64,000 nt of DNA. Source: Poecilobothrus nobilitatus. Its lineage: Eukaryota; Arthropoda; Insecta; Diptera; Dolichopodidae. Position numbers and translations under genes: made by a program. Positions within the stretch are counted from its first letter, which is position 1. Every line of letters starts with the position of its first letter. Location: positions 210,912,965 to 210,976,964 of the forward strand of contig OX352774.1 in assembly GCA_947095535.1 (NCBI GenBank), read 5' to 3'. Shown one piece after another: positions 22,226 to 37,364 of the stretch. A model generated the notes under the pieces. The model was not told the DNA's origin and did not search any database. It saw only the letters and a list, made by a program, of their open reading frames with translations.

Positions 22226-25200
22226 ATTTTTTTTTAATAAAACTTACTATAAGTACCTTCTAAACAACCAGATCAGTATTTTTCCAGAAATTTTGAAAAA
22301 CAAAATTATTGTTTGTCGTGCATAAATTTAGGCAAAAATTGAACTACGTATTATCGTATTTGTTATTCAATTATGTATCCATAAATCAATTAAATTTTAT
22401 TTGTCAATTTAAAAAAAAAAAAAAAAAACAATAATTTCTTAAATTGTATAAATAAACACAATTGTACAGGTAAAATTAATTTTAATATTTGCTCAGAAAA
22501 TAATTTTTTCAAAATTTTAATAATATTGAAATTTTATTTTTATTTTTTTCTTTAAAATTTTTCGTTTTTTTTTTGTAATTTTCATATAATCTTGAAATAT
22601 AAAAATATTAAATTAAATATTAAAAAAAGAAAAGAATAAAATATTTATAAATGTGTCATTATAGGTTAACCGCACACGACTTTTAAATATCGCATGCTAA
22701 AAAATGTATAAAATAATAAAAAAACGAAAAATAAAAAAATTAAAAAAATTAAAATGAAAAAAGTACCAATAAAATTTTGTATAGAATAGAAAAAAAACGT
22801 AAAAATAAAAGAATAAATGTTTTGTTTTGAAGTCTAGTGGCTTGATTGAAAACCACAGTGTGTAAATTTGTATATATATCTTTTAGCGGAAATATGTTTT
22901 TTTTTGAATTTTTTTTTATTCTAAACAAAAAATTTAGTCTTCTTTTAGTCGCGTTCATTATTGTTGTAGTTGTTGTTGTTATCTAACATGTACTAATTTT
23001 CTATATTTTTGTTTTATTTATTTAATTTATTAAAGAAGTAGAGGAGATAGAACTCTTTAAATATGGGATATGGTTCAGTAATTTTAATAAATTAATTTAA
23101 AAAAAAAAAAATTCAAACAAGACAAAATAAAAATATGATCATTATTATATTTTTTAATTGAATTGCGTTAAATTGAACTATTTTTGGTCTTTAAGGTTTT
23201 ATATCTAAATAAATCAATAAAGAAATTGTTAAATTATTATTATTATAGAATTCTATGTATTATGACAAAAAATAAAACATAAACAATAGGTATAATATTT
23301 ATAATGTTTTACTATAAAATATATATGTGTACCTTTAATATTGAATAATAAATATACTTATGTATACAATTTATGAATACATATATTTACATATTATTAC
23401 CAAAATATTAATATTGTTTAGTTGTTAGTAATGTGAAAATTTTTATCTTTATCAAAACAATCTAAAGAATATTTATTTATTTTTTTTAAGTAAAAACTAT
23501 TAATTAATTTTCACAATTTATTTATAAAACTATAATTAGAATTAAAAACTAAATTTGAACTATGATGACTAAGTATGTACTTGTTTTGTTTGGTAATATA
23601 CCTATATACTTATATACCAAAATGTTTAAATATATAAGTATGTATTTGAATGAAAATGCTTATAATCCTGCTAATTTTATTCCTTGTTGTTTTGTTGTTC
23701 GAAATTTTGATTTGATTGATTGATTATATAAAAAAAAAGTTTAATTTACTGTTATAATAAAAAATCAAAAAAAAACAAAAAAAAATAATATGATGATTAA
23801 CGTTAAAATAATCAAATCAAAGTTTTTTTTGTTTTATTTTCTAAGAAGTTTTGATTAACATATATAACTATATATTGTAGTTATAATATCAGGTTTATAT
23901 ATATGTATACATAATATATACTTAATCTACGTATTAATACTTAACCCATACTTAACCCATAAAGTTTTAGAAAGAAATCAATAACGAAAAAAAAAAAAAA
24001 TAAGACCTATTTTCTGAACAGTTAAAAAAATACATATGAACAGGGCGATTCGTCAATTAGTGCCTTCACATATACCACCTTGTAGGGAATAATGAGGAGA
24101 TAAAACAAAACTTATGCTAATTTAAAAGCTAATTTAATATATGATATACCAAATTAAAACTTGGAAAAAGAGCCATTTGAAACTTTAAATACTTAAAAAA
24201 ATGTTCGTAAGTCACTAGCAAAATAGAGACTTTCTTCTATCAAAAATTAAAAAAAATTTAAAATTTTTGACTTCAAAACTTTTTAGAACAAAAACTAAAA
24301 AACATAGATTTAAGTAAATACATTCAGAAAAGCTCCTTTCTCATGCTTTTTTTCAAAATACTATAAACTTGGTCGTAGCAGAAGTTATGGATATTGCACT
24401 AAAAATTGCACTAAATCTCCTTTAAGGCCCCACAGCTCCGAAACTATTGGGCTCATATTCTCTATGTGCATAATATATAAAAAATTATAATGTACATACT
24501 TATTTTTTTTTAATACCCTTTCATTTTTAACAGTTTGAAATTCTAAAATAAAACTTTCGATTTACATAGGTATATTGTTTATCAATTTAAGTATATATGT
24601 ATTTGTTTATATATGCGAATATTTAAGGACTTTTTCCTAAAAAGAAATATGTGATGTTAATATTAATTTTATTTCACTTTTCTTTTTTTTTTTTTTTGTA
24701 GAAAAATGTAAAGTGATCGATGGATGCAGTTTCATAAATTTATAACTTTAATTTAAACTACAACTTAATTATAGACAATAAAAAAAAACTAATAATACAA
24801 GTATATAATATATACATATTAGAAAAATAAATTTAAGTATTTTATGCATAATAAAAATTAAGATAAAAAAAAAAAAAACTATAATCAATACAATTATTAT
24901 AATTATAGCAAATTTACAATTTATTTAATTTTTTTTTTTTTATTCTCCGTTTTAATCGAAAGTGAGAGAGATTTCGAGGTAATATAACAACGAAACTTAT
25001 TTTATTTTTTTTTATTTTTACTATCGTCGTATGTTTTTCTGGTTTATTTAATTTTTTTATTTTTGTTTTTAGTACCCAAAACTCAATTAGAGAAAAAGAG
25101 ATATTTAAATAGTTTCTTAAAAAAAATTATACATTATTTTGTTTCTTCATTGTTTTTTTGATCTGTTTTCTTTTTTTTTACAATTTTTAAAGCTTGTTGC

Positions 25201-25858
25201 ATAAGCATCTTTTTATTTTCTTTTTCTAATTCATTCATTTCATTTATATTTGTTTGTTTGTTTGATTGTTCATTCGTTTATTCCATAGTTCGTTTGTTCC
25301 ACATGAATAATCAATAAAATTATGATCAAAGCTTAGTGAAATATAATAAAACATCACAAAACAAAATAAAAAATAAACAAATTATAAAATAAATAAAAAA
25401 ATGTTCATATCAAATTTCAAAATATTGTATCTGTCTAGCATTAGGGTATATGCTTTTTAAGTTATAAAAGAAAAAAATTAAAGGAATAATATTTAAATCT
25501 TAAATTTATGTACATATTACGGTACGTTGACATGGGATGCATGCATCTGGATTTCAAATGCAAAACATATTTCGTGCGTTCGTACGTTATAATTTATGTA
25601 CTCGCTAGTTATTTCATGTATACATACGGGAAATAACCGAAAATTTTTCATTCAACATCCAATCATTCGTTTATGCCGCACGTAAGCGACAAATATTTAT
25701 TTTGGCATATTCTATATTGATCAATTATTTTGACCTATTCTTTGACATTAAATGCCCTTAGTAAACAAAGAATTAATTTTGTTTTTGAAATTTATAAAGA
25801 ATGTAGGTGATTACTTACTCTATTGTCTCTTTGTGTAAATTAAAAAAAAATTACACTT
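22226..25858. other. A/T-rich DNA with two GC-richer patches
   Basis: About 24035-24470 (between GGGCGATTCGTCAATTAG and CCCCACAGCTCCGAAAC) and 25515-25700 (around GGTACGTTGACATGGG and GCCGCACGTAAGCGAC) are less A/T-rich. They could be old transposon or control DNA, but I see no inverted ends or coding frame. All else is homopolymer and TATA-type repeat, with a TTTG-type microsatellite near 25250. Confidence 0.5.
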
Positions 25859-25863
25859 TTTAG

Positions 25864-26421
25864 GCCTCGTCTACGCAGTGGGCGTATGATTTTTTAAAAC
25901 TAAAATTGTTTAAAATTTGGAGCGCCAACACTGCGATAAATGAAGAAAAAAATTTAATATTTTAATTCAAATTATCGTGTTTATCAGTTTATATCATTTT
26001 GAATTGCAATAAATGATCATATAAACAAATCACACATTAATTTAAATAATATTTAACTGGTTAGTTTTATATTATTATACTTATACTATACCTTTCAAAA
26101 ATTTGATATGAAAATATATGTATATAAACTGATACATAAATTATCATTTATGATAAATTATTAGGTAATACGATAAATTGATAATAAAATAGAAATACTT
26201 AGTCATAAAAAAATAAGAATTTTTTTTTGAAAATAAAATTTTAGAAAGAATCGGCATTTTAAAGAATAATTTATTTTAAAGCTAGAATGAAACTGATAAA
26301 TATTCAATTTTTGTTACTAGGTAAGTTAAAAAAAGCTATTTTTGCCGCAACAAAAACGGCAAAATTACATGGCCATTTGCTCGCAAAAAAATTGCTCGGC
26401 CGCTTTCTGTGTGGACGCGGC
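25864..26421. mobile_element. 558-bp MITE with TTTAG target duplication
   Basis: The left end GCCTCGTCTACGCAG and the inverted right end GCCGCGTCCACACAG match at 11 of 15 positions, continuing into a looser GC-rich segment. TTTAG directly flanks both sides (25859-25863 and 26422-26426), which fixes the boundaries. The interior is A/T-rich without a frame. A 5-bp duplication and GC-rich ends point away from Tc1/mariner; the superfamily is not settled. Confidence 0.7.
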
Positions 26422-26426
26422 TTTAG

Positions 26427-27626
26427 AATTTAAATAATCATATTTCTAAAATATAATTAATAGTACATATATTGTTTTACAACATTGATGTTTTTTTTTC
26501 GTTCAATTCTATTCATATTTTTGAATTAATAAACAGCTGTATTTAATTTTCAATATAAATTTGTGTCTTTTATGCATCTTACAGAAAATGCAAACAAATT
26601 TGTTTCTTAAATACTTATGCGAAAGACGCCATCAGATTCAGATACATACTTTGAAAAATTAAATTAAAAAAGGATGATTGATGGCGATTGATATTTTGTG
26701 GATTGGGTTTAAATTTTTAATATAATTCGAATTCATTGTTAACCTTATTTGAAAAATAAATTTTATTTATCATTATAATTATATTATATATCAGTATATA
26801 CATGTATGTAGTGAGAAGCAGATAAATTAGCTAGGTTAAATGATTTTGAGTGATTGAGTGGCTATAACTACATATAAGAATCTGGAAATGACTTAAATTT
26901 AGCTCAATCTATAGATAAAGTAACTACCTAATCATTTTTAACTCAAATTATATTTTAATTTGAGTCACGTAGCATCAGTACAAACAGTAAATACTTATAG
27001 TCAAATAAATGTCATAGCTAAAAATAATAAACATTAAAAAAAATTAAAAAAAGAAAAATTTCTTTTATTCTTCCGAATATCTATGGAATTAATTTTAATT
27101 TTAATAATTGATTTTTTTTTTAATTGTACGATACATAAGTATATGTATATCTTTTTTCACCACAGTTGTTACAAGTATTTACTTCCTTAAGAACTTCAAC
27201 TAGGTTTTGAATCTATACATATCTACATATGTATATTTAAAATATAATTAGTTAACTAATTTTTTTTCCTTATAGATTCAATTTATACTTACTACCATTA
27301 AAAACTTTTATACAATAATTTGTAAAAATCTTAAATTACAACGTAAAAGATATGTTCAAAAAGCTATTTTAATTCTTTAATACCTTTAAAAGTATATTGT
27401 ATTCGTATAATATAATATAATATATGTTTTTTTTTTTTAATATAAAAAGTAAGTATAAAATCTAGAAAAAGCAAGTTTAGAAAATGAAAATATGTATACA
27501 TATATACATATATATACATATATGTATATATATAGAAAAAAAAAATTAACAACGAAATAAAAATTAAACTAATGTTGAAAGATGTGTTGTATTGTGTCAA
27601 ATAATAAAGGCAGGCGGCAGCAGTAA

Positions 27627-27660
<34 letters not shown>

Positions 27661-29044
27661 AAATATAAAACAACAACAACATTATAAATATAAAACAACA
27701 ATAATTATAATCGCGACAACAGTGCCGAAGAGAGATAAATATTGTGTTAACGTGCTGAGATTTTGTTTGTAAACTTGAAGACAATAAATCTGTATGAATA
27801 CATGTATGTACAAGTACATATTGTCGAGTATTATAAATATATGAACAATTTTAAATGTTTATGTATTTATACATCATATAATGTATATTCTTATATATAT
27901 ATATATATTATATACATTTTAAGTAGGAATGTACGTATATGTATAAATTTAAACTTTTTTTTTGAACAAAATATACAAGTTATATATAGATAAGATATTG
28001 TATATTTATTGTAAATTATTAAGTAAAGTGATTTATTCACGTAAATTATAATTCCGTACTTGGCATTTTTTTTTTTTTATTTATAGTTACATATATTATG
28101 TATATATAAAAAGTATATAAAAACAAAATAATAATAGACTTAAAAAAAAGAGTGTTTTTTTTTTAAATTTATTTAGTACTTATTTATAAAAAAAAAAACA
28201 CGATTTTTTTTTTTGGGGAAATAAATAATGCTTGAGTTTTTCTTTATAATATGTATTAATAATTTATGTATTACTTATATTCAATTTAATAGATTTAAGA
28301 TTTTAAAATTGTTGGTAATACCTATATATTATTTAAAAATATTAGAAAAAATTTAAATTGCGCGCGAAATCATATTACATATAGATTAGAAATTCATAAA
28401 TATCTTTATGTACTTAAGTTATAGGTATGTAAATATAATATTAACATACATATGTATAGGTACTTATGTAATATAAATTAATGTGCCCTTTTTTTGTCTA
28501 ATTTTAGTACATATCACAACTTTTTGTGAACTTTATATAAAATTTAATAATGGTAAAAGTCATTATGTTTAAGCTTCCTAATAATAAATTTTATAAAACT
28601 GATAATCTGTTATTTAAGTTCATATGACAAGTAACTATTAGTTGTGATTGGTATAAATATTTTTCTGTTTCATTTCATAAATAATTTTTATGAATAAATC
28701 AAATTTGAAATAATTTTAAAAAAAATTATATTAAAAAAAAAAAACAAAGAATTGAATCACAAAAATTATCGTTCTCTTAGATGAATAATAAATATCTATA
28801 GTTTCTAAGTTTTTGTTATGGACTAAGTTTTGTTATAGATAATAATTAAAAATCATTTTTTATATACTATAGAAATAGGTACTTCAATAAATTTATGAAT
28901 AGGATCTAAAGTAAATTTAATGATGAAGGATAGAAAACTTCAAGAAATATATTGACTATTATATTACATATAAGTAATAGGGGATAAAATTCAACCATAG
29001 GGTATTGAAGAGAAAAAAAAGAAACTTTCAGTTTCAAAATTTCC
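26427..29044. other. A/T-rich DNA, no gene established
   Basis: Mostly simple repeat, including a TA run near 27635-27658. Around 27600-27775 are less A/T-rich pieces (GGCAGGCGGCAGCAG; CAACAACAACA; GCGACAACAGTGCCGAAGAG). This CAACA-rich style is common in fly 5' untranslated exons, but no reliable splice site or start frame was found. The overlapping open frames there are low complexity. Confidence 0.5.
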
Positions 29045-29517
29045 GTCTCATCGGAAATGTATTTGAGATGTGTTTAAACACACATCGTTTCATGATCTGA
29101 AATCACAAAAAAAAAATTTTGATGATGATCGAATCGTTTTGGTTATGATCGAAAATGGTTTGACAATTTGTTTGCGACGTTGTAAACATTGAAATGTCAG
29201 TCAAATTCAAAATTTTCTGTGACTCCCGTTTTAATTCTTTGTTATTTTGAGTTTTTTTTTTTTTTTTTTGTTGAAAAATGAACAAATCCAAGTAAGTTTT
29301 GATGAAAATAAAAATTTTATTAATTTTTACTTTGTTATAAACTTCAACTTTAATTTTAATTACACAAATCACGGGCTTCGGATAATTTATGATTGGAAAC
29401 GTCAAATAAAACATTGTGTTATTGTTGCATTTTATCGACAATTTAAATTAGCAATTTAATTCTTTAGATTTTTGACGAAATCAAATACATATATTTTTTT
29501 GACATTTCCGATAAGAC
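29045..29517. mobile_element. MITE-like element, 16-bp inverted ends
   Basis: GTCTCATCGGAAATGT at 29045-29060 and its inverse (GTCTTATCGGAAATGT read from 29517) match at 15 of 16 bases and enclose 473 bp. The interior is somewhat less A/T-rich than the flanks. It includes ATGAACAAATCC at 29278, directly followed by AAGTAAGT, a good splice-donor consensus, so a fragment of a transposase first exon is conceivable. No target duplication is clear. Confidence 0.5.
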
Positions 29518-32500
29518 CCTTTGTGACTTTTTTAAGTTAACGATATAATAAAATTAATTAATTTTTCACAAATACACATTAATTATTTTTTCACAAATAT
29601 TTAATATTATTAATTTATAATTGAACAATATAAATAAAATTTTAACCCTAAATTAATTTAAATATACAAACAGTTTATTTGTATGAAATTAAGAAAATTA
29701 ATAGTTATTTTATTATAAAGAATAACAACTATACACAATACGTTTTGTATTTTACATTTAGAAGTTAAAATTACGTGTATATTTGATATTGTGTAAAATC
29801 GTTCTTTACTATTTTCTTTCTTAATATAATTTATTTATTAATTTTGTTTATTCCTAGCTTTTCGTTTTCTTTTTTTTTTTTTTGAATAAGTACGTGTTTT
29901 TTATTTGTTGTTCTTCACATGTTAAAAAACATAACTTTTATAAATATAACTAAAATAACTTCTGTTTTCAAATAAAGAAATATCATATCATATGTACAAC
30001 GATTATTTTCCCTACGTATATATATATATACTTCTTTTATTGTTTTCGTTTCCTTTATTTTTTCCTTTTCATCCCTATTTTTTATGATGTTCTAAATTAT
30101 TGCGCTGAATTGAGGGTTAAAGTTCAAATTTTATAGATAAATAAATTAAAAATGTACACTTGTTGACTTTTTTGAATGTTCGAATGTTAAAGAACCTATA
30201 TAACTACTAAACGTATAAATATATACATTATATTAATTAAAAAAAAAAACCAAAAAGAAATTAGATTGTGTAGTTGGAAATTATTAGTTTATAATGTAAG
30301 GAAAATGCCTGTTAAACTGTCATCAGTCATCCATTCAAGTTTTAAAATTCGTCTAAACGTATAAAAATACATAATTGAATTTTATTAAGTTTAAGAGAAA
30401 ATTTAACATAATTTAACGGATTAATTGGAATGGAATATTAATCAAAAAACCATCAGCTTACTTTTTGTTTTCGTTTATAATATCTTGTTTTTTGCGGACA
30501 TGACGAGATTATTAAGACGACAGCAAATTTAATTACAAAAAAAAAAAAAGTACAATAATTTAAAGATAAAAAAACAACAAAAAAGGTAAATGTATACTTA
30601 GAACATTATTCGGGCAAATATTATATTTCAAAAGAATACAATAATTGTTAGTTATATGTTATAGTCATTTTACATAAGAAAAGTCAGTGATAAAACACAA
30701 TTTATTAAAATGTAAACAGTTAAATATGCAAATTATAAAATAAAAAGAATGAAAAACTGAATAGAAAAAAAAAAATTTTTATTTTTTTTTCGATAATGTC
30801 AAAAAACGCAATTTCAATTATTGTCATTCTAATATAGTATAATTTAATAGCGTATAGTTTGAACATTTAAATTATAAGTATATCAATTTTAAAATGATCA
30901 TGCAATTTTATTTTTAAAAATTAACTGTTCAACCATAACTACTTATATTAACTGCTATTTTACGGTAAGAAATTCACTGTTTTCAAAATATTGTTTTATC
31001 TTTTATCTTTATTTTGATTATTAAATGCTGTGTGGTGCTCCTTTCTGATAGTAAATATTTGTAGAGGTTTATTAATAGGGGTGGTTAAAATAATCAATAA
31101 AGTTTTATAAGAAGAGAAAAATAATTTATTTTGAATATTTTTAAAATATTTAATTAAAAAAGATTCTAAATATGTATAAGTACTTTTATAAAAAAAAAAG
31201 GCTATAACTATCATTAAGAACTTGTCGATTTTGAAATAATCTAATTTTTTTAGAATAACTATTTAGGGGAAAAAAAACCTTATTTATAAAAAGTTTACCT
31301 AATTTTACTTTAGATTTAAATTTAATATTTATTTATTTGAAAATCAGCCCGATTTATTACCACATTTTTATTTCATTTTAAAATGCATTTATAAAATTTT
31401 AAATTGCATATTCATTAATAAAGGATGATATTTACATACATTTTACATTAATATATAAAAACAAAAAATATATAAATAGGTAATATTATGCACATATTAT
31501 ATAACAAAATATCATTTTTAAATGTTATTTTATTACTAAATGTAAAACGCCATGAATCAATATCTACAATTTTATTTTATTATTCTTTATATCGTATGTA
31601 TATATATATATATATGTATGTATAACAGATATTGTTTTATTATTTATATATTTGTTATGTATAAATAAATTTTATTACTTATATGTATTTACATCTTTAT
31701 TTATATTTAAATTGTATATTGTTATAGATGAAAAATTCAATTTACTTCGGAAGTAAAGTGTTTCCTTTATATTAAATGCAATGAAAAATAAAATTTAATT
31801 TTCTTTTTAATTTAAATATAATTGAAGTAATAAACTGATAAACTGATCCTTTTATTGATTAAAGAAATATGTATATAGTTATTAGTTATATGTATATAAG
31901 AAAAATGCATTTTGTATAATACAGACATGATATGCACTTAAAAAGTAGACAAGTTTAAATAAAAGGAAAATATTAATTTAAATTGTTTAACTCAAAAATT
32001 AATACATCAATTAAATGTATATATTAAAAAAATGCAATAACAAATATAAAAAAAATTTAATCTTTAATTTTTTTAAAATTACTTAATATAATTAGCATTT
32101 TCTTTTTATACAAAGAAAAATTTTTCAATGGGATCTTTAAGAGATATATAATATAAAAAAAAAAAATTATTTTATTTTATGGTAGGTAATCAAAGAAAAG
32201 TGAAAATTCACTTGTTTGAATTGCAATTAACTACACCAAAACAAGAAATAAAATATGTAATATAATATAATAATACTATTAACAAACCAATTTAAAAACA
32301 AATTATATTTCTTTTTTACACTTTTTTAATATTTTATTTAACTTTTGAATATTATTTAAAATTAAACATCTTCAAAACAAAATTTTTAAAATAATTTAAA
32401 AAAGTAAAAGTATATATATATAAATACAGAATGAAAATTTATTTATTTATCTCTCGAATAAAAATTTTCGTTGACCCTTTAAAGTATGCAATTTGAAAAT

Positions 32501-35500
32501 AATAAACTGTTAAAATAAAATTTATCAAATTATTAAGAAACCCGTTAATTATAAATTTTAAATATAGAAAAATTACAGTAATACAACAATCATTTTTTCA
32601 GAATTTTAAGAATTGCAATAATATTATAATATAATAATAATGATTATAATGTATATTTATAGTGTTTAATAGGCAAACATGACATTAAAAAGAAAAAAAA
32701 AAAACAAACAAACAACAAATATTAAAAACAATCTTGAAACAACAAAATCATCATCAAGAGAAGAACTGTAAATATCATTCTGGTATTCAAAATTTCTGTA
32801 ATAATGCCAAGAAAATTCGGAATTGATTAAAAAGAGAACAGCTAGCAAATATTATATGTACCTACTTTTCTTTTAAAATAGCGAAAAAATAAAAAAAAAT
32901 GGAAAAGAAAAGTATAAAAAAGTATAAAATAAAAAAAAAATGTTCGCAAACTTTTTACCATTTTTGAATTCTTTTTAATTTTCCTTTGTTTATTTTTTCT
33001 TAAATTCTAATTATCAATTTTTTTTTTTTTTTGCATGTTTTGTTTCTTTTCTCCCAATTCAACACTACTTCTCTTCTCATCTATTATTCTTAAATTTTTA
33101 TGTTTATTTTTCATTTAATTTTTTTTTTTTTTCATTCTCTAAAAGACAATATTGCCATTGTTGATGAAAGGGGAAAAAAAATTCTATTTAGTATGATTGT
33201 ACAAATAAATATGCATGCAGCAGGTTTCTACTATATTTTCTATATTTAAATTTTTATATTTTTTTTGTTTTATTTTTCACTTTTCTTGGTAATATTTCGA
33301 AATTGATAATGATGATAATGTTTGGTTGATTGTAATCATGATTATAATAATGTTGCTGTCATTTTAAGAGGATAAAAATAAAAAAAAATTTTTGATTTTT
33401 AATTTTCAGTTTTGGTTCAAGTTCTTTAACCCTTAAATAAAATTAGGGTCATATTATTAATATTGATAAAAATAAAAAAAGTTGACTTTAATTTATTTGA
33501 TAAAAATTTTCGTGATTTTAAAGTTTAGTTGCATCAAGGTGCAGTTTCAGTAAAGTGATATCTTCTGAGATATTTCATTGTTTGTTAATCTAAAGAATTT
33601 TACAAATACGTAATCAAACATACAAAAATTATTTTTAAATACAATGAATTAAATTTTTTTTCTTTTAAGATAATTATTAACTAAGTTAAAGGAATTTTAA
33701 AAGAAATTTTTATACAAATCCATAATTGTTTTGTTAATATATGTATACGTAAGTATATATATTTAGAAAAACAGGTTTTAGTAAGTATTTGGGATTATTA
33801 TTCAAATAAAGTTTTTTAAAAAAAAAAAAGAGAACAATTTATTATTTGACGTTTTATATTATTTTTATAATTCAGAATTTAATTTTGTTTTAATTCACAA
33901 AAAATCATCTCAATTTTTTAGAATATAAAAGACTAAAACACTTACTTACTAATGGTATATAAAAAACAATTAAAACACATTTAGGTTAATTTAAATAAAT
34001 TCATACTGTAGAAAAATATAGGCAAAAAAAAAAAAGTAAAATCAAAACAAAAAAAAAAAATATCAATATTTTGGCATATTAACTCTACCATTTTAGTCAT
34101 GTCAAAAACCAAAAAAGGAAAAAAAAACTGAACTCTTTTTCTTTTTGTTTATGTGCCGGACATTAAAATTAAAATTTTATGCATTGGCATTGGCATCAAG
34201 ACAGGAGCAAAATCAACCAAAAAAAAAAAAAAAACAATAAAAAAATATTCTTGGAGAACAACGATGCTTAAAGCGCGTTCTATAAAATAAAAATGAGATT
34301 TTAAACAATTGTTTTGATTTTAAAAGATTCTTTTTTTTTATTTTCAAAACTTTACAAATTTATGAAATTCTGTTTTTTGCCTTTATGAGTTTAAAAAACT
34401 GTGAATGGAATATTAAAAAGAAGTTTAATATCATTTCAACAGCAGCAGCCACTTGAATGTGATGCTAATACAAAATTATACAATAAAACATTCATATGAT
34501 GTATCAATTTCTTTATACGTACATATATATATACATTACTAAATAAAAGATGTTAAAGATAATGAAAAATAGGAAAAAAGAAAAAAAAAAATAAAATAAA
34601 ATAAAATAAAGTCAAATCAAATCAAAAGGAGCCAAAAAAAACGTAAAAAAATAAAAATATTATTTATGTTATCAGCACGACTGTCATGTTTTTCTTTAAT
34701 ACATATTTTGTTATCTTAATTTTTGTGATTACTAAATAGTTAAGATCATTTTGAAATCGGCAATTAGAATTTGTTTAAAGTGAGAATTTTTTTTTTTTTT
34801 TTGTATTGTCGGTACATATATGTAATTTTTATTATTTTCATTTTCAAATTGTCTAGACCGTATTTTAATCTAAATTTAAATAAGTAAGTATTTTTTTAAT
34901 TTATATACATACATATATTAAAATAAATTTTTAAGTAATTTAAGAGGTTTTATTCAATTTATGTTGCATTGCTCGTTATTCAATTAGCCGATTTCAGATA
35001 ATTTTCAAACGAAATCAGTGAATAATATTATGATGAAAGCTATAAAATTACGAAGAAAATTTAAAACAAAGCTCTAATTTTTAATTAATTATTTAAGTTA
35101 AAATATATTATATAATTTACATATGTACTGGAACAAATATATATATTTTTTTTTTTGTAATTACTTAGATCATGACAAACGTAATTGTGTTATTGCAAAG
35201 TAATCGTTGAGAATTGTTGGTTAAATATTTATTAAGAATTTGAACGTTAAGCGAAATAAAAATATACTATCTACTTGACAAAAAAAAAAAAAGCAAACAT
35301 AGTGACTTAATAACACTGATTTATATAGATTATTTTAGATATCTAAGTATATAGAAAATTATAGGAACTTATTTAAAAAATTTTTTTTTTTTTTTTAAAT
35401 TTGTAAAAATGAAAAATTCCAGTCATAAAAAACTCAAAAGATAATGGAATTATAATAGGTAAAACATTTGAATCATAATCTAAAAGATTGAAAATATTTT

Positions 35501-37352
35501 TAAATAGATACATATGTATATATAGTAGGTATTTATCAAATTGATAAAAATTAAAAAAACATAATACATATATACATATATATGTATATACTTAATATGT
35601 ATGACTTTTTAAACTTTCTAAATGTAAATCAATAAGTAAGTTGCAATTTTTAAACTCTAAACTATTTAGTCTATTTTATTAAGTATTGATTTTTTCTCAT
35701 TTTTTTGAAAATTATGTGTTGCAATTTTTAATTTTCGAAGTTTTTCGAAGTTTTTCAAAAAAATTAACAATAGTTATTGCATTACTTTAAACGAAAAGAG
35801 TTTTTGGAAGTAGTTGGAAGGGAACGTAAATGGAACCTTAATTTTTTGTTGAAAAATTCTAATTAAAGCCATCAACTGCAAGAAAATTATTTACTCCTAT
35901 CTTTTTTAAAGGTTGGTCTAGTTGGGAATAGAAAAGAGTAGTTCACAATGTAAAAGGTACACAAACGCAGTATAGAATTTTCTTTAGATTAAAAATTGAT
36001 TGCATTTTTATGGTAATATGGTTATCATAAAACAATTTGTCATGATTAAATTCTTGTATCATATAATTTGGCTAGTTTTAATTTTGTATATAATGTACTT
36101 GTACATACATACCCTATGTATAAAAAAACAAAAAATAAAAAATAACGAATATGTTGTATGTTGTATGTATCTCTCTATTTTTAAATTGTTGCAAAAAAAA
36201 AAAAAAAATTAATAAATAAATAAACGACATTCTGTATAAATACGTGCAGCAATTATAATAATAAATAATTTTTATTAAAATTTTACTAATTAAGTTTTAA
36301 TCAAAATTATATATACTTAAAAGAAAGATATTTATAACTGCATTTAACAGAAGCAAAAAAAAAATTAAAAAAAATATTAATTAAAATAATGGAAAATTTT
36401 TACGTTTTTAATTTTTTTTTTTTAAATTAAAACGTTTTAAATTAAAAAAAAAAACATAAAAATATATAACATTTTTCAGTTTATTTATGTATGTTAATTA
36501 TATATATTAATGTATATTTATAGATATAGGTAAGTATGTATTTATAGATCTTATTTTCACGAAACAAATGTATATTTTTAAAATAGAACATAAACATAAA
36601 AATGACTACATATTTATTTGCATTGTGAATTTGCTGTTTACAAACTAAAAACCGAAAAAAAAAAAAAAAAAAAAAAAGCAATAATATAAAAAAAAAAAAA
36701 AAAATAAAAAAAAAATTGTGTTTATTATTATTCTTATATAAGTAGTAAACAATTAGTGTAGAATTATTAAAAAAATATATATTTTTATTGCTTTAAATAT
36801 AATTTAATTTGCAATATAGAATTGCCATTCTTCGAAGATGTTTTTACCTTTTTTTAAATATGTAAAATATCCTTTGATAATTTAAAACCAAATAGAAGCA
36901 TATACTTATATATATATATGTACGATATTATAATGTATATACATATATAGCAAAAATTAAAATTTTTATTTTCAAATTTAAAAGATATACATATACATAT
37001 GTATATACATATGTACTAAATTTTATCTAAGCAAAAAATTATATATTTTTTTTTTAACATTTTAAGTAATTTTGTAAATATGATTTAAATCTATCCTTTA
37101 TACAAATCTAAATATTAAGCTCTTAAATTTAATATCTAAGAGTAAAATTATTATTTGATTATTTTGGGTTATGATTCCTAGAAAGTTTTAAGTTTGATAT
37201 CTTGTATAATAAAAATGTAACTTGTATTTAATTTCTGTCTATATGAAATTCTATTTTTATTTTTTTTGTTTTACCTTTCATTTAATTATTTGAATTTTTT
37301 AGGTCCTAAAAATATGCAATATATATGTAGTATTTTCTTCGGGCTTTATAAG
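29518..37352. other. A/T-rich desert, no gene seen
   Basis: Nearly 8 kb with nothing recognisable. It holds many homopolymers (including A runs at 36655-36720), an AAAAT microsatellite near 34585-34610, ACATATGTA palindromes (one of 22 bp near 37000), and low-complexity frames only. This is consistent with the inside of a very long intron. Confidence 0.6.
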
Positions 37353-37364
37353 TATATTAAAGCA

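Noticed and set aside
29103..29441. 112-codon minus-strand open frame
   Set aside because: Runs across homopolymers inside the 29.0 kb MITE-like element; composition is that of chance translation.
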